Shown: positions 1 through 9,839, numbered from the stretch's first letter. The stretch: 64,000 bases of DNA from Frigidibacter mobilis (GCF_001620265.1 NZ_CP012661.1:372001-436000), one strand, 5' to 3'. Numbers and translations are program-made. Notes: generated by a model from the letters alone, not told the origin.

Positions 1-1
1 C

Positions 2-619
2 ACCTATGTGATGCACCGCCTGCGCAGGTTGCCCGATCAACCACACCGGATTGCCCGGGGCGTGGCCGCCGGGGTCTTCATCAGCTTCACACCGCTGTTC
101 GGTATCCACTTCCTGGGGGCGGCCGCAATCGCCTGGGCGATCCGTGGCAATATCCTGGCCGCGCTGTTGGCCACCTTCATCGGCAACCCGGCGACCACGC
201 CCTTCATCGCGCTTCTGTCGGTTGAGATCGGTCGCTGGATGCTGGGGGCGGAGGGGGGGCTGAGCTTCAACGAGATCATCGGGGCCTTCAGCCATGCCGC
301 AATCGAAATCTGGGCGAACATCAAGGCGATCTTCGGGCCCGAACCGACCAGTTGGCTGGATCTGAAGCACTTCTTCGATTCGATCTTCCTGCCCTATCTG
401 GTGGGCGGTCTCATTCCGGGGCTGATCGCGGGGGGGATCTTCCACTACCTGACGCTCCCGGTGATTCGTGCCTATCAGAAGCGGCGGGCGAAGAAGCTGC
501 GCGAGCGGTCTGAAAAGCTGCGGCTTGGCGCGCGGGCCCGGGCGCGGGCGGAAGTTGCGGCCAGCGCCGCCGCGGCCGCCGTGGCTCCGGCGGCCAACGA
601 GCCCGATTCCCCGCTTTGA
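2..619 (+). CDS. DUF2062 domain membrane protein, 5' end outside window
   Basis: The frame is open to the left edge (codons for T-Y-V precede the first ATG at 11), so the true start lies upstream and only the C-terminal ~205 residues are seen. The visible part begins with a basic stretch ([16 protein letters not shown]) and then hydrophobic, glycine-rich segments (about residues 20-65 and 125-155), matching the DUF2062 family of small inner-membrane proteins of unknown function. The last ~50 residues are Arg/Lys- then Ala-rich and probably cytoplasmic. It lies 79 bp upstream of pdxJ on the same strand, an arrangement common in Rhodobacteraceae. Function is not known; the family call is fairly secure. 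Confidence 0.8.
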   Translation, partial: TYVMHRLRRLPDQPHRIARGVAAGVFISFTPLFGIHFLGAAAIAWAIRGNILAALLATFIGNPATTPFIALLSVEIGRWMLGAEGGLSFNEIIGAFSHAAIEIWANIKAIFGPEPTSWLDLKHFFDSIFLPYLVGGLIPGLIAGGIFHYLTLPVIRAYQKRRAKKLRERSEKLRLGARARARAEVAASAAAAAVAPAANEPDSPL

Positions 620-698
620 CAGGGGTACAATCTGGGACTGGAGCCGCTGCGCGCCGGGCGCTAGCGTCAACCGAAACATTGCTGCGAGGGAGCCGGGA

Positions 699-1457
699 AT
701 GACCCTGACCAAACCGCTGGGCCCTCTGCGCCTTGGCGTCAACATCGACCACGTTGCCACCGTGCGCAATGCCCGCGGCTCTGCCTATCCCGACCCGATC
801 CGCGCGGCGAAGGTCGCCGAGGCGGCGGGCGCCGACGGTATCACTGCGCATCTGCGCGAAGATCGCCGCCACATCTCGGATGCCGATATCGAAGGGTTGA
901 TGGCGGCACTGACGCTGCCGCTGAACTTCGAGATGGCGGCGACGGCCGAGATGCAGGCGATTGCCCTGCGCCACAGGCCGCACGCCGTCTGCATCGTGCC
1001 GGAGAAGCGCGAGGAGCGCACGACCGAGGGCGGGCTGGAGGTCGCGCGCGAGGAGAACCGGTTGGCGCATTTCATCGCGCCGCTGCGCGAGGTTGGGTGC
1101 CGGGTGTCGATCTTCATCGCCGCCGATGCGCGGCAGATCGAGGCGGCGGCGCGGATCGGCGCCGAGGTGATCGAGCTGCACACCGGCGCCTATTGCGACC
1201 TGCATGCCGAGGGCCGGTTTGACGAGCGCGACGCAGAACTGGCCCGGCTGGGCGAGATGGCGGGCTATGCGCATTCGCTGGGGCTGGAAGTCCACGCCGG
1301 CCACGGGCTGACCTATGAGACGGTTGAACGCGTCGCCGCCTTCCCCGAGGTGATGGAACTGAACATCGGGCATTTCCTGATCGGCGAGGCGATCTTCCGC
1401 GGCCTCGATCCTGCAATCCGCGAGATGCGCCGGCTGATGGACGCAGCGCGCGCCTGA
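699..1457 (+). CDS. pdxJ: Pyridoxine 5'-phosphate synthase PdxJ
   Basis: PdxJ condenses 3-amino-2-oxopropyl phosphate with 1-deoxy-D-xylulose 5-phosphate to make pyridoxine 5'-phosphate in de novo vitamin B6 synthesis. The 252-residue product has the expected length and features: N-terminal [16 protein letters not shown], then [14 protein letters not shown], and ELHTGAYCD and HAGHGL near the C-terminus, all typical of this TIM-barrel enzyme. The frame extends upstream of 699, but the ATG at 699 is preceded by a GAGGGAG-like ribosome binding site and gives the family length. It ends 3 bp from the convergent LysR gene, with no room for a separate terminator. Confidence 0.96.
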   Translation: MTLTKPLGPLRLGVNIDHVATVRNARGSAYPDPIRAAKVAEAAGADGITAHLREDRRHISDADIEGLMAALTLPLNFEMAATAEMQAIALRHRPHAVCIVPEKREERTTEGGLEVAREENRLAHFIAPLREVGCRVSIFIAADARQIEAAARIGAEVIELHTGAYCDLHAEGRFDERDAELARLGEMAGYAHSLGLEVHAGHGLTYETVERVAAFPEVMELNIGHFLIGEAIFRGLDPAIREMRRLMDAARA

Positions 1458-1460
1458 GGT

Positions 1461-2354
1461 TCAGGGCACGAAACCCGAAGCCGCAAGCCGCGCCTTCAGC
1501 CAGCGGCGGAAGTGCTGCTCGGCTGGCGAGGGGCTGCGGTCCTTCGCGGTGACCAGCCAATAGGACAGGCCGGTCATCACCATCCCCGGCGGCAGCGCCA
1601 CCAGCGTGCCCCGCGCCAGCGCGTGGTTGGCGACGACCTCGAAGGCCAGGAACACCCCGCCGCCCGAGATCGCCGAGTCGAGGCACAGCGAGGCATCGGA
1701 AAACTCCGGCCCGTCGCCCAGGATGTCCGGGTTCAACCCCAGCGGCGCCAGCCAGACCTCCCAGCCGAACATCGGGCGTGGCTCGCGAATGATCGGCACA
1801 TGCGCCAGATCGGCGGGGCTGTGGATCCGCGCGGCGAGGGCCGGGGCGCAGACCGGAACCGCCCGCTGCGGGAACAGATGCTCCGACCGCAGATCGGCGT
1901 AGCCGCCGCGCCCGACGCGGATGCACAGATCCACGTCAGAGCTGCTTGGGTCCACCAGCGCGCTGTCGGCATCGAGGCGCACCTTCACCTCGGGATGCGC
2001 CGCCTGAAAGTCCGGCAGCTGCCAGATCAGCCAGCGCGAGGCAAGGATCGGCGGAACAGAGATGGTCAGAACATTGTCCCGAGCCGGATCGGCCCGCGCC
2101 ACGGCCGTTGCCAGCTGGGCAAAGCCGCCGCGCAGCAGCGGTGCGATCTCGGCGCCCTTGGCCGTCAGCTCCATCCCACCCGCCGAGCGATGGAACAGGT
2201 GCTGGCCGAGGGCGGCTTCGGTGCGCGAGACCTGCTGGCTGACGGCGCCGATGGTCACCCCAAGCTCCTCAGCCGCCGCACGCAGGCTGCCGAGCCGGGC
2301 GACCGTCTCGACCGCGCGCAGGCCGTTCAGGTGGATGCGGTTCAGCGGGATCAT
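1461..2354 (-). CDS. LysR-family transcriptional regulator, GcvA-like
   Basis: A 297-residue protein with an N-terminal winged helix-turn-helix (about residues 5-65, with SLRAAAEELGVTIGAVSQQV and LFHRSAGG) and a C-terminal periplasmic-binding-type effector domain (about 90-290). The helix-turn-helix and the WLIWQLPDF / DLCIRVGRG motifs resemble the GcvA/AmpR branch. LysR regulators often control a divergently transcribed neighbour; here that is the 46-residue ORF at 2445, with an A+T-rich 90-bp gap (2355-2444) between the starts. Target and effector cannot be read from sequence. Confidence 0.9.
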   Translation of the reverse strand: MIPLNRIHLNGLRAVETVARLGSLRAAAEELGVTIGAVSQQVSRTEAALGQHLFHRSAGGMELTAKGAEIAPLLRGGFAQLATAVARADPARDNVLTISVPPILASRWLIWQLPDFQAAHPEVKVRLDADSALVDPSSSDVDLCIRVGRGGYADLRSEHLFPQRAVPVCAPALAARIHSPADLAHVPIIREPRPMFGWEVWLAPLGLNPDILGDGPEFSDASLCLDSAISGGGVFLAFEVVANHALARGTLVALPPGMVMTGLSYWLVTAKDRSPSPAEQHFRRWLKARLAASGFVP

Positions 2355-2444
2355 GCAGATAATCTAAACTCCACTCACAAGTTCTGCACTGAAAATATGT
2401 TTCGCATCTCCCTATCTTGTTCAGTATTGATGAAGGAGACTCAC

Positions 2445-2585
2445 ATGCTGCGCAAATTCCTGCGCCTGGGGCGCGACCGCCCCGCCAAGGCACCCATCCC
2501 CGATATGCTGGACCATCCGGCCATTCGCGCGATGACACCTGACCAGATGGCGGATCTGCCCTTCCCGCGACCTGCCTGCTCCTGA
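2445..2585 (+). CDS. Small 46-residue protein divergent from the LysR gene
   Basis: An ATG at 2445 follows a clean AAGGAG (2433-2438) at good spacing and opens a 46-codon frame starting MLRKFLRLGRD. The N-terminus is basic and amphipathic, then comes an acidic region with IPDMLDHPAIRAM and PDQMADLPF, ending in PACS. There is no signal peptide or membrane segment. The strong ribosome site and its place opposite a LysR regulator argue that it is translated and may be the regulator's target. I do not recognise a family. It sits 76 bp upstream of acpS on the same strand. Confidence 0.6.
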   Translation: MLRKFLRLGRDRPAKAPIPDMLDHPAIRAMTPDQMADLPFPRPACS

Positions 2586-2661
2586 CCCCACCCGCGCGCT
2601 TGCGCCGGGCCCACAAAACCGCCATATCGCCGTGACTTAGGCTGCACAGGAGCCAGCCCCC

Positions 2662-3096
2662 GTGATCCTCGGCATCGGCACCGATCTTGCGAATATCGAG
2701 CGTATCGCCGGCACGCTGGCGCGCTTTGGCGACCGTTTCCGCAACCGCGTCTTCACAGAAACCGAACAGCGCAAGGCCGAGGGCCGCGCCGATGTGGCCG
2801 GCACCTATGCGAAGCGGTGGGCGGCCAAGGAGGCCTGCTCCAAGGCGCTTGGCACCGGCCTGCGCATGGGCATTTCGTGGCGCGACATGGCGGTGGGCAA
2901 CCTGCGCAGCGGCCAGCCGGTGATGCACCTGTCCGGCTGGGCGGCGGAGCGGCTGCGCACCATGACCCCGCCGGGGCATGAGGCCATCGTGCATGTGACG
3001 CTGACCGACGATCACCCCTGGGCACAGGCCTTCGTGGTGATCGAGGCGCGGCCCCTGGCGGCGCCGCCCCAACCCGATCACGCCGCCGAAACTTGA
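2662..3096 (+). CDS. acpS: Holo-[acyl-carrier-protein] synthase AcpS
   Basis: AcpS transfers the 4'-phosphopantetheine arm of CoA to a serine of apo-ACP, activating it for fatty acid synthesis. The 144-residue product carries both signature motifs: N-terminal [12 protein letters not shown] (metal-binding Asp) and [17 protein letters not shown] (catalytic and metal-binding Glu/Lys). The start is a GTG at 2662 preceded by CAGGAGCC; starting there gives the usual M-I-L-G-I-G-T-D beginning. Next on the same strand comes lepB (55-bp gap); acpS-lepB-rnc-era is a familiar alphaproteobacterial cluster. Confidence 0.95.
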   Translation: MILGIGTDLANIERIAGTLARFGDRFRNRVFTETEQRKAEGRADVAGTYAKRWAAKEACSKALGTGLRMGISWRDMAVGNLRSGQPVMHLSGWAAERLRTMTPPGHEAIVHVTLTDDHPWAQAFVVIEARPLAAPPQPDHAAET

Positions 3097-3151
3097 CTCC
3101 CCGCGCCCCCGGACGCATGAAGCGCGGGCAACAGGCAGGCAAGGGCAGCAG

Positions 3152-3943
3152 ATGGCAACGAAGGCTTCGGGCAAGGCGGGCGAGGGGATCCTCGAGACGA
3201 TCAAGACGGTGGTATATGCCCTGCTGATCGCCGGGGTGTTCCGCACCCTGTTCTTTCAGCCGTTCTGGATTCCATCCGGCTCGATGAAGGATACGCTGCT
3301 GATCGGCGACTTCCTGTTCGTGAACAAGATGGCCTATGGCTATTCACGCTACTCCTGCCCGTTCTCGATCTGCCCGATCACCGGCCGGCTTCTGGGCTCG
3401 GAACCTGCCCGCGGCGACGTGGTGGTGTTCCGCCACCCGCGCGACGGGTCGGACTTCATCAAGCGGTTGATCGGCCTGCCGGGCGACACGATCCAGATGA
3501 AGGCGGGGCTGCTGCATATCAACGGCCAGCCGGTACAGGTCGAGGATGCGGGCAATTTCGAGGAAATCAAGGCGCCGCAGGGTCCGCAGCGGATCGCGCC
3601 GCGCTGCGCCAATGACCCGGTGGGCCAGGGCGGTGTCTGCATCAAGCAGCGCCAGATCGAGACGCTGCCGGAAGGCACCCGCCACGACATCCTGAACATC
3701 GGTGACGGCTGGGCCGACGATACCCCGGTGTTCACGGTACCCGAGGGCAACTACTTCTTCATGGGCGACAACCGCGACAACAGCCAGGACAGCCGCTTTG
3801 CGGTGGCGACCGGCGGTGTTGGCATGGTGCCGGCCGAATACCTGATCGGCCGCGCCGACCGGATCATGTTCTCCTCTGCCGGAACTAGCCTGTTCTTCTT
3901 CTGGGAATGGCGCAGCGACCGCTTCTTCAAGGCGGTCGAGTGA
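3152..3943 (+). CDS. lepB: Signal peptidase I
   Basis: This inner-membrane serine protease cleaves signal peptides from exported preproteins on the periplasmic face. The 263-residue protein has one N-terminal membrane segment (about residues 18-36), the catalytic Ser44 in PSGSMKDTL, the general-base Lys104 in [12 protein letters not shown], and the C-terminal box [11 protein letters not shown]. The domain between 150 and 200 contains two cysteines, as is common in the family. The stop overlaps the GTG start of rnc (GTGA), which implies translational coupling. Confidence 0.96.
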   Translation: MATKASGKAGEGILETIKTVVYALLIAGVFRTLFFQPFWIPSGSMKDTLLIGDFLFVNKMAYGYSRYSCPFSICPITGRLLGSEPARGDVVVFRHPRDGSDFIKRLIGLPGDTIQMKAGLLHINGQPVQVEDAGNFEEIKAPQGPQRIAPRCANDPVGQGGVCIKQRQIETLPEGTRHDILNIGDGWADDTPVFTVPEGNYFFMGDNRDNSQDSRFAVATGGVGMVPAEYLIGRADRIMFSSAGTSLFFFWEWRSDRFFKAVE

Positions 3944-4629
3944 AGCTGTCGGCGGATCTTGCGGGCTTTTCTGCCCGCATCGGGCACCAGTTTCGCCGAC
4001 CCGAACTGCTGCTGCGGGCGGTGACGCATTCCTCGCTGGCCTCGGCCACGCGGCCCTCGAACGAGCGGCTGGAGTTTCTGGGGGACCGGGTGCTGGGGCT
4101 GACGATGGCCGAGGCGCTGTTCTCGGCCGATCGCGGCGCGGCCGAGGGCCTGCTGGCCCCGCGCTTCAACGCGCTGGTGCGGCAGGAGACCTGTGCCGAT
4201 GTGGCGCGCGAGGTAGGGCTTGGCGATGTGCTGAAGCTGGGGCGTTCGGAAATGATGACCGGCGGGCGCCGCAAGGAGGCGCTGCTGGGGGATGCGATGG
4301 AGGCGGTGATCGCCGCTGTCTATCTGGATGCCGGGTTCGAAACCGCGCGCGACATGGTGCTGCGGCTTTGGGGCGCGCGGATCGCCGCGGCGGCGGAAAA
4401 GGCCCGGGACGCAAAATCGGCCTTGCAGGAATGGGCGCAGGCGCGCGGAATGGCACCGCCGGTCTACGCGGTGCTGGAGCGCGCGGGATCGGATCACGAG
4501 CCGCTGTTCACCATCGAGGCGCGGCTGGAGAATGACGCGACCGCGACGGCGCAGGCCGGATCGAAACGCGCTGCCGAACAGGCAGCTGCACAGGCGCTTC
4601 TGGCGCGAATGGAGGCGGGCGATGACTGA
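3940..4629 (+). CDS. rnc: Ribonuclease III
   Basis: RNase III cuts double-stranded RNA, including rRNA precursors and structured mRNA leaders. The product is 229 residues with the signature [14 protein letters not shown] in the N-terminal nuclease domain and a double-stranded RNA-binding domain over about residues 155-225. An in-frame ATG exists at 3907 inside lepB, but the GTG at 3940, overlapping the lepB stop, gives a normal N-terminus ([10 protein letters not shown]). The 3' end overlaps era by 8 bp. Hairpins seen later in this window, for example between rplL and rpoB, are plausible substrates. Confidence 0.94.
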   Translation: MKLSADLAGFSARIGHQFRRPELLLRAVTHSSLASATRPSNERLEFLGDRVLGLTMAEALFSADRGAAEGLLAPRFNALVRQETCADVAREVGLGDVLKLGRSEMMTGGRRKEALLGDAMEAVIAAVYLDAGFETARDMVLRLWGARIAAAAEKARDAKSALQEWAQARGMAPPVYAVLERAGSDHEPLFTIEARLENDATATAQAGSKRAAEQAAAQALLARMEAGDD

Positions 4630-5566
4630 CGACCAGGACCAGGCGGCGCTGGCCCCCGAAGGCCCGACCCGCGCGGGTTTCGTCGCGCTGATCGGCGAGC
4701 CGAATGCCGGAAAATCGACGCTGCTGAACAAGATGGTCGGCGCCAAGGTGTCGATCGTCACCCACAAGGTGCAGACCACCCGCGCCCGCATCCGCGGCGT
4801 GTGCATGGCGGGCCGGGCGCAGATCGTGTTCGTCGATACGCCGGGCCTGTTCAAGCCGCGTCGCCGGCTGGACCGGGCGATGGTCGCTGCTGCCTGGAGC
4901 GGCGCGGCCGATGCCGACCTCGTGGTGCTGCTGATCGAGGCGCACCGGGGCATGACCGAAGGCGTGAAGCGAATTCTTGACGCGCTGGCCGAACGCGGCG
5001 GCGGGCGCCCCGTGGCGCTGGCGATCAACAAGATCGACCGGGTCAAGGCCGAGACGCTGCTGGCGCTGGCTGAGCAGATGAACGAGGCCTATTCCTTCAC
5101 CCGGACCTTCATGATCTCGGCCGAGCGCGGCCACGGCGTCGATGACCTGCGCGACTGGCTGGGCGGGCAACTGCCCGAAGGCCCGTGGTTCTACCCCGAA
5201 GACCAGATCGCCGACCTGCCGATGCGGATGATTGCCGCCGAGATCACCCGCGAGAAGCTGACGCTGCGGATGCACGAGGAAATCCCCTACCAGCTGACGG
5301 TGGAAACCGAACAGTGGACGGAACGCGAGGACGGCTCGGCACGGATCGACCAGGTCATCTATGTCGCGCGCGAGGGTCACAAAGGTATCTTGCTCGGCAA
5401 GGGCGGTGAGACGATCAAGGGCATCTCGACTGCCGCACGGGTCGAGTTGGCAGAGTTCATGGGCCGGCCGGTGCATCTGTTCCTGCAGGTCAAGGTGCGG
5501 CCGAACTGGCTGGAGGAATCCGAGCGCTATTCGGAAATGGGGCTCGATTTCAAGGATGGCAACTGA
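4622..5566 (+). CDS. era: GTPase Era
   Basis: Era is a GTPase that binds the 3' end of 16S rRNA and helps 30S assembly. The 314-residue product has G1 GEPNAGKS (residues 25-32), the switch sequence HKVQTTR, G3 DTPGLF, G4 NKID and a C-terminal KH RNA-binding domain ([12 protein letters not shown]). The frame is open far upstream inside rnc, but the ATG at 4622 overlapping the rnc stop gives the usual length. Its last codons overlap the DUF1491 gene start by 11 bp. Confidence 0.96.
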   Translation: MTDDQDQAALAPEGPTRAGFVALIGEPNAGKSTLLNKMVGAKVSIVTHKVQTTRARIRGVCMAGRAQIVFVDTPGLFKPRRRLDRAMVAAAWSGAADADLVVLLIEAHRGMTEGVKRILDALAERGGGRPVALAINKIDRVKAETLLALAEQMNEAYSFTRTFMISAERGHGVDDLRDWLGGQLPEGPWFYPEDQIADLPMRMIAAEITREKLTLRMHEEIPYQLTVETEQWTEREDGSARIDQVIYVAREGHKGILLGKGGETIKGISTAARVELAEFMGRPVHLFLQVKVRPNWLEESERYSEMGLDFKDGN

Positions 5567-5897
5567 CGCCCGCCTTGCCACCCATGTCTGGGTCGGCGCC
5601 TATCTGACCCGGCTGCGGCTGGCGGATATTCCCGTTTATGTAACCGCTAAGGGCGATCCGACGGCGGGCACGGTGTTGGTGAAATGTGCCACGCTGAACG
5701 GGCAGGCGCGTGCCTTCCAGCGCAGCTATGACCTTGCCACCGGCGCCCGCGCCTGGATGCTGCTGACCGAGGGACCGGAGGCCGAGGTGGATGCTGCGCT
5801 GGCCCGTCAACGCGCGCGCGATCCCGACCTCTGGGTGCTGGAGATCGAGGACCGCGAAGGGCGCACCCTGCTGGACCAGCCCGGGCTCGCGGACTGA
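5556..5897 (+). CDS. DUF1491 family protein
   Basis: A 113-residue cytoplasmic protein beginning [20 protein letters not shown], with YVTAKGDPTAGTVLVK in the middle and an acidic C-terminus. These features match DUF1491, an alphaproteobacterial family of unknown function usually encoded beside era and recO, as here. The ATG at 5556 lies inside the last codons of era, suggesting coupling to the rnc-era transcript. No catalytic motif is evident. Confidence 0.85.
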   Translation: MATDARLATHVWVGAYLTRLRLADIPVYVTAKGDPTAGTVLVKCATLNGQARAFQRSYDLATGARAWMLLTEGPEAEVDAALARQRARDPDLWVLEIEDREGRTLLDQPGLAD

Positions 5898-5972
5898 CCT
5901 TGGCGGACTGACCTCTGGTCGTTTCGGGCCGGCGGTCATAGGCTGCAGTCAAGGCTTGCGAAGGGCGCGGGG

Positions 5973-6703
5973 ATGGACTGGCGCGATCAGGGAATGCTGC
6001 TGTCGGTCCGCACGCATGGCGAGACCTCGGCGATCATCGAGGTGTTCACGGGGCAGCATGGCCGCCACGCCGGCGTGGTGCGCGGCGGCGTATCGCGCAA
6101 GATCGCGCCGATCCTGCAACCCGGCGCGCAGCTGGATGTCAGCTGGCGGGCGCGGCTTGAGGACCATATCGGAGCCTTCACGGTGGAGCCCTTGCAATCG
6201 CGCACGGGCGTGCTGTCCGACCGGCTGGCGCTGCTGGGGCTGAACGCGGTCTGCGCGCTGCTGCAGTTCGTGCTGCCGGAGCGCGAGCCGCACCCGGCGC
6301 TTTACGCAGGCAGCCTCGCGCTGATGGATGCGCTGACTGCGGGCGGCAAGGACTGGGTGCCGCGCTACCTGCGGTGGGAAATGGCGCTGCTGGAGGAGCT
6401 GGGCTTCGGGCTCGACCTTGGCCGCTGCGCGGTGACGGGCGGGCGCGAGGATCTGGCTTATGTCAGTCCGAAGACCGGCCGGGCGGTGAGCCGGGAGGGC
6501 GCGGGGCGTGGGCGGCGCGGCTGCTGCCCTTGCCGGGTGTGCTGATGGGGCAGGGCGGGGGCAGCGCGGCAGAGCTGGCAGAGGGGCTGCGCACCACCGG
6601 GTATTTCCTTGAGCACCGCGTGGCGCCCGCGCTTGGCGACCGGCGCTTGCCCGAGGCGCGGCGGCGGCTGGCCGAAGCGCTGGCGCGTGCCCTCCGCGAC
6701 TGA
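5973..6703 (+). pseudogene. recO: DNA repair protein RecO, single-base frameshift
   Basis: RecO works with RecF and RecR to load RecA at gaps. The first part ([17 protein letters not shown] through [12 protein letters not shown]) is a good RecO N-terminal OB fold and helical region. After about residue 178 the frame runs into nonsense and stops at 6545. The expected continuation ([13 protein letters not shown] to LARALRD) is present in the -1 frame up to the TGA at 6701-6703. Restoring one G in the run at 6503-6506 rejoins the frames and gives 243 residues, the normal length. Either a recent mutation or a sequencing error; the latter is favoured because other genes here show the same lesion type. 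Confidence 0.88.
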
Positions 6704-6790
6704 CTGACGCCGCACAAACCGACATGACGGCGTCGCTTACGGCCAAGCCTTTTCCTTCGTCCCCGGGTCTTGTGCGGGGCAAGGAGCGTC

Positions 6791-7990
6791 ATGGCCAACC
6801 GGAACATTCCCGTCCACCTGCGCCACGTCCCGATGCCGGGCGTGTCGAGCTTCGCCATCCTTGCGGCGATGGATTCTGCCGTGCGCGGGGTGTTGGTCTC
6901 GGTCTGGCCGCTGGTGATGTACCGGGCGCTTGGCGATGCGGCATCGGTCAGCCGGGTATATTTCCTCGTCGGCATCGCGGCGCTGCTGACCGGGCTGATG
7001 GTGCCCTGGGCGGGGCGCTTCATCCCGCGGCGCTGGCTTTATACCGGGGGCGTCTCGCTCTACCTGATCGGCCCGTCGCTGGCGATGACCGGGCAGGCGG
7101 CGTTGGTGCCTTTTGCCTATCTGCTGACCTCGGCGGGCACGGTCACCATCTTCATCTGCCTCAATGCCTATGTGATGGATTACATCGCCCGCGCCGATCT
7201 CGGCCGTGGCGAGTCGCTGAAGATCTTCTACTCCGCGCTCAGCTGGATGATCGGGCCGATGCTGGGCGTCGGGCTGATGCACCTGTGGGAGCCGCTGCCG
7301 TTCGTGGTGGCGGGGGTCTTCGCGCTGGCGCTTGGCGCGGTGTTCTGGCGGATGCGGCTTGGCAATGGCAAGCAGATCGCCCGGGCCCGCGCGCCGGCGC
7401 CGAACCCGCTTGCCTACCTGCGCCGCTTTGCCCGCCAGCCTCGGCTGATCGCGGGCTGGTTGTTCGCGGTGATCCGGTCCTGCGGCTGGTGGGTCTATGT
7501 CGTCTATCTGCCGATCTTCTGCATCGAGGCGGGGCTGGGCGAGCAGACGGGGGGCATCGCCCTGTCCGCCTCCAATGCGCTGATGCTGCTGTCTCCGCTG
7601 ATGCTGCGCTGGCTGCAGCGGCGCAGCGTGCGGCGGGCGGTGCAGACCGGGTTCATCGGGGCGGGGCTGCTGTTCTTGCTGGCGACGCTGGGGCAGGGCT
7701 GGCCGCCGCTGGCGGTGGGGGCGCTGTGGGCGGCGTCGTTCTTCCTCGTGTTCCTCGACATGTGCGGCGGGCTGCCGTTCCTGATGGCGGTGAAGCCGTC
7801 GGAGCGGGCCGAGATGGCCGCGGTCTATTCCAGCTTCCGCGACGTGTCGGGCATCGTCACGCCCGGGATAGCCTGGGCGGTGCTGCTGGTGGCCCCGCTG
7901 GCGGGCGTGTTCGCCGCCTGCGGGGCCGGGTTGCTGGGGGCCGCGGCGCTGGCCGGGCGGCTGCACCCAAGGCTGGGCGCGCGCCGCTAA
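6791..7990 (+). CDS. MFS-family membrane transporter
   Basis: A 399-residue hydrophobic protein with about 11-12 predicted membrane segments and basic loops such as GRFIPRRW after segment 2, as in the major facilitator superfamily. The ATG at 6791 is chosen because AAGGAG lies at 6781-6786; an in-frame start 7 codons upstream lacks a comparable site. Substrate cannot be inferred; the sequence resembles drug or metabolite efflux members. It ends 3 bp from the convergent mcd gene. Confidence 0.85.
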   Translation: MANRNIPVHLRHVPMPGVSSFAILAAMDSAVRGVLVSVWPLVMYRALGDAASVSRVYFLVGIAALLTGLMVPWAGRFIPRRWLYTGGVSLYLIGPSLAMTGQAALVPFAYLLTSAGTVTIFICLNAYVMDYIARADLGRGESLKIFYSALSWMIGPMLGVGLMHLWEPLPFVVAGVFALALGAVFWRMRLGNGKQIARARAPAPNPLAYLRRFARQPRLIAGWLFAVIRSCGWWVYVVYLPIFCIEAGLGEQTGGIALSASNALMLLSPLMLRWLQRRSVRRAVQTGFIGAGLLFLLATLGQGWPPLAVGALWAASFFLVFLDMCGGLPFLMAVKPSERAEMAAVYSSFRDVSGIVTPGIAWAVLLVAPLAGVFAACGAGLLGAAALAGRLHPRLGARR

Positions 7991-7993
7991 GGC

Positions 7994-9664
7994 TCAGTTG
8001 CCGCCGTCGAGCAGGCGGCGGGCGATCACCTGCGCCTGGATCTCGGCCGCGCCCTCGAAGATGTTGAGGATACGCGCATCGCAGAGGATCCGGCTGATGG
8101 TGTATTCCAGCGCAAAGCCGTTGCCACCGTGGATCTGCAGGGCATTGTCGGCCGCGGCCCAGGCAACGCGGGCGCCCAGAAGCTTGGCCATCCCGGCCTC
8201 CAGATCGCAGCGCTTGTCGTGGTCCTTCTGCCAGGCGGAGTGATAGGTCAGCTGCCGCGCCACCATGATTTCCACCGCCATCATCGCCAGCTTGCCCGAC
8301 ACGCGCGGAAACTCGATCAGCGCCTTGCCGAACTGCTTGCGGTCGAGCGCATATTGCATCCCGACCTCCAGCGCCGCCTGCGCCACGCCCACGGCGCGGG
8401 CCGCAGTCTGGATGCGGGCGGATTCGAAGGTCTGCATCAGCTGCTTGAAGCCCTGGCCGGGCACGCCGCCCAGAAGGTTCTCGCCCTTTACCTTGAAACC
8501 GTCAAAGCCAAGCTCGTATTCCTTCATGCCGCGATAGCCCAGAACCTCGATCTCGCCGCCGGTCATGCCGGGGGTGGGGAAAGGAATCTCGTCGGTGCCG
8601 GGAGTCTTTTCGGCGAGGAACATCGACAGGCCGCGATAGTCGGTCGTCTCGGGATCGGTGCGGGCCAGCAGCGTCATCACATGGGTGCGCGCGGCATGGG
8701 TGATCCAGGTCTTGTTGCCGGTCACCGTCCAGTCGTCCCCCTCGCGCACCGCGCGCGTGCGCAGGCTGCCAAGGTCGGACCCGGTGTTGGGCTCGGTGAA
8801 CACGGCCGTCGGCAGGATCTCTCCGCTGGCGAGCTTGGGCAGCCACTGCGCCTTCTGCTCGGGCGTGCCGCCGCACAGGATCAGTTCCGCCGCGATCTCG
8901 GACCGGGTAGCCAGCGAGCCAACGCCGATATAGCCGCGGCTGAGTTCCTCGGACACCACCACCATCGAGGCCTTGGACAGGCCAAGCCCCCCAAACTCCT
9001 CGGGAATGGTCAGGCCGAAGACGCCAAGCTCGGACAGTTCCTCGATGATCTCCATCGGGATCAGCTCGTCGCGCAGGTGCCAGCCATGCGCGTTGGGGAC
9101 CACCCGCTCGTCGGCATAACGGCGGAACTGGTCGCGGATCATCTCCAGCTCGTCATCCAGGCCCGTCGCGCCAAAGGTGGCACGGCCGTGGTTCTCGCGC
9201 ATCAGCGCGACCAGACGGGTGCGGGCGGCAGGGGTGTTGCCCGCTGCCATCAGCCGGGCCGCGGCGGGGCCGGGCGTCCAGGTGACGCGCAGATCCTGCA
9301 AGCGGGCGGTTTCACCCTGGCTCATCGGGATGCCACCGGCAATCTGGCTGAGGTATTCGCCAAAGCCGATCTGCAGCAGCAGCTGTTCCATCTCGCCAAA
9401 GCGGCCCTCGGCCTGCAGCTTGGCCGCCCAAGCCTGCATCTGGCGCAGCGATTCCACATAGGTGGCCAGCCACGAGAGGGAGTGGGCCGCGAACTGGTCA
9501 GCCTCCAGCGCCGCGCCAGAGACACGGCCGCTCACCGTGACGGCGGCGCGCAAACCAGACATCGCCTCGGCCAGCAGGGCGTCCAGTTCGGGCAGGGCCG
9601 CCACGGTCAGCGGCAGCAGGTCGGCGGACAGGTCGGACACGGGCATTTCGGCGCCGTCAGGCAT
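7994..9664 (-). CDS. mcd: (2S)-methylsuccinyl-CoA dehydrogenase Mcd
   Basis: An acyl-CoA dehydrogenase-family flavoprotein of 556 residues. The ~150-residue N-terminal extension and the downstream core (GSDLGSLRTRA, GNKTWITHAA, RKQFGKALIEFP, QIHGGNGFALEY) match Mcd, which oxidises methylsuccinyl-CoA to mesaconyl-CoA in the ethylmalonyl-CoA pathway and passes electrons to ETF. The start at 9664 is preceded by AAAGGGAG; a start 11 codons upstream is less likely. etfBA and a cob(I)alamin adenosyltransferase are 11-13 kb away. A general acyl-CoA dehydrogenase of the long type remains possible. Confidence 0.85.
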   Translation of the reverse strand: MPDGAEMPVSDLSADLLPLTVAALPELDALLAEAMSGLRAAVTVSGRVSGAALEADQFAAHSLSWLATYVESLRQMQAWAAKLQAEGRFGEMEQLLLQIGFGEYLSQIAGGIPMSQGETARLQDLRVTWTPGPAAARLMAAGNTPAARTRLVALMRENHGRATFGATGLDDELEMIRDQFRRYADERVVPNAHGWHLRDELIPMEIIEELSELGVFGLTIPEEFGGLGLSKASMVVVSEELSRGYIGVGSLATRSEIAAELILCGGTPEQKAQWLPKLASGEILPTAVFTEPNTGSDLGSLRTRAVREGDDWTVTGNKTWITHAARTHVMTLLARTDPETTDYRGLSMFLAEKTPGTDEIPFPTPGMTGGEIEVLGYRGMKEYELGFDGFKVKGENLLGGVPGQGFKQLMQTFESARIQTAARAVGVAQAALEVGMQYALDRKQFGKALIEFPRVSGKLAMMAVEIMVARQLTYHSAWQKDHDKRCDLEAGMAKLLGARVAWAAADNALQIHGGNGFALEYTISRILCDARILNIFEGAAEIQAQVIARRLLDGGN

Positions 9665-9715
9665 GGAGCGACTCCCTTTCTGCAGTTGCATCATCACATA
9701 GGCGGGGCGAATTGT

Positions 9716-9768
9716 CTGCGCAAGTAAAATGCGAGAATGGCGTTTATAGCTTTCGCAAAATTGCGCGC
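9716..9768. promoter_or_regulatory. Possible operator region upstream of mcd
   Basis: The 175-bp gap between the divergent mcd and TSUP starts contains two similar blocks, CTGCGCAAGTAAAATGCGAG (9716-9735) and TTTCGCAAAATTGCGCGC (9751-9768), both rich in TTGCG/CGCAA half-sites. Short TTGCAA/TTTGC-type repeats are known recognition sites of short-chain acyl-CoA regulators (RamB/PccR type) near propionyl-CoA and ethylmalonyl-CoA pathway genes. The resemblance is suggestive only. Confidence 0.3.
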
Positions 9769-9839
9769 AGGTTTCGTGGTGGCCCTTGCCCGCCAGCCTG
9801 AGCTAAGCAGGGCGGGCGCAGAAACGGAAGGCGGCGGAC

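Noticed and set aside
468..698. 77-codon upstream extension of pdxJ
   Set aside because: Overlaps the DUF2062 gene, is Arg/Pro-rich, and PdxJ of normal length starts at 699 with a good ribosome site.
6374..6703. A separate small gene after recO
   Set aside because: Its residues are the missing C-terminal third of RecO in another frame, not an independent protein.
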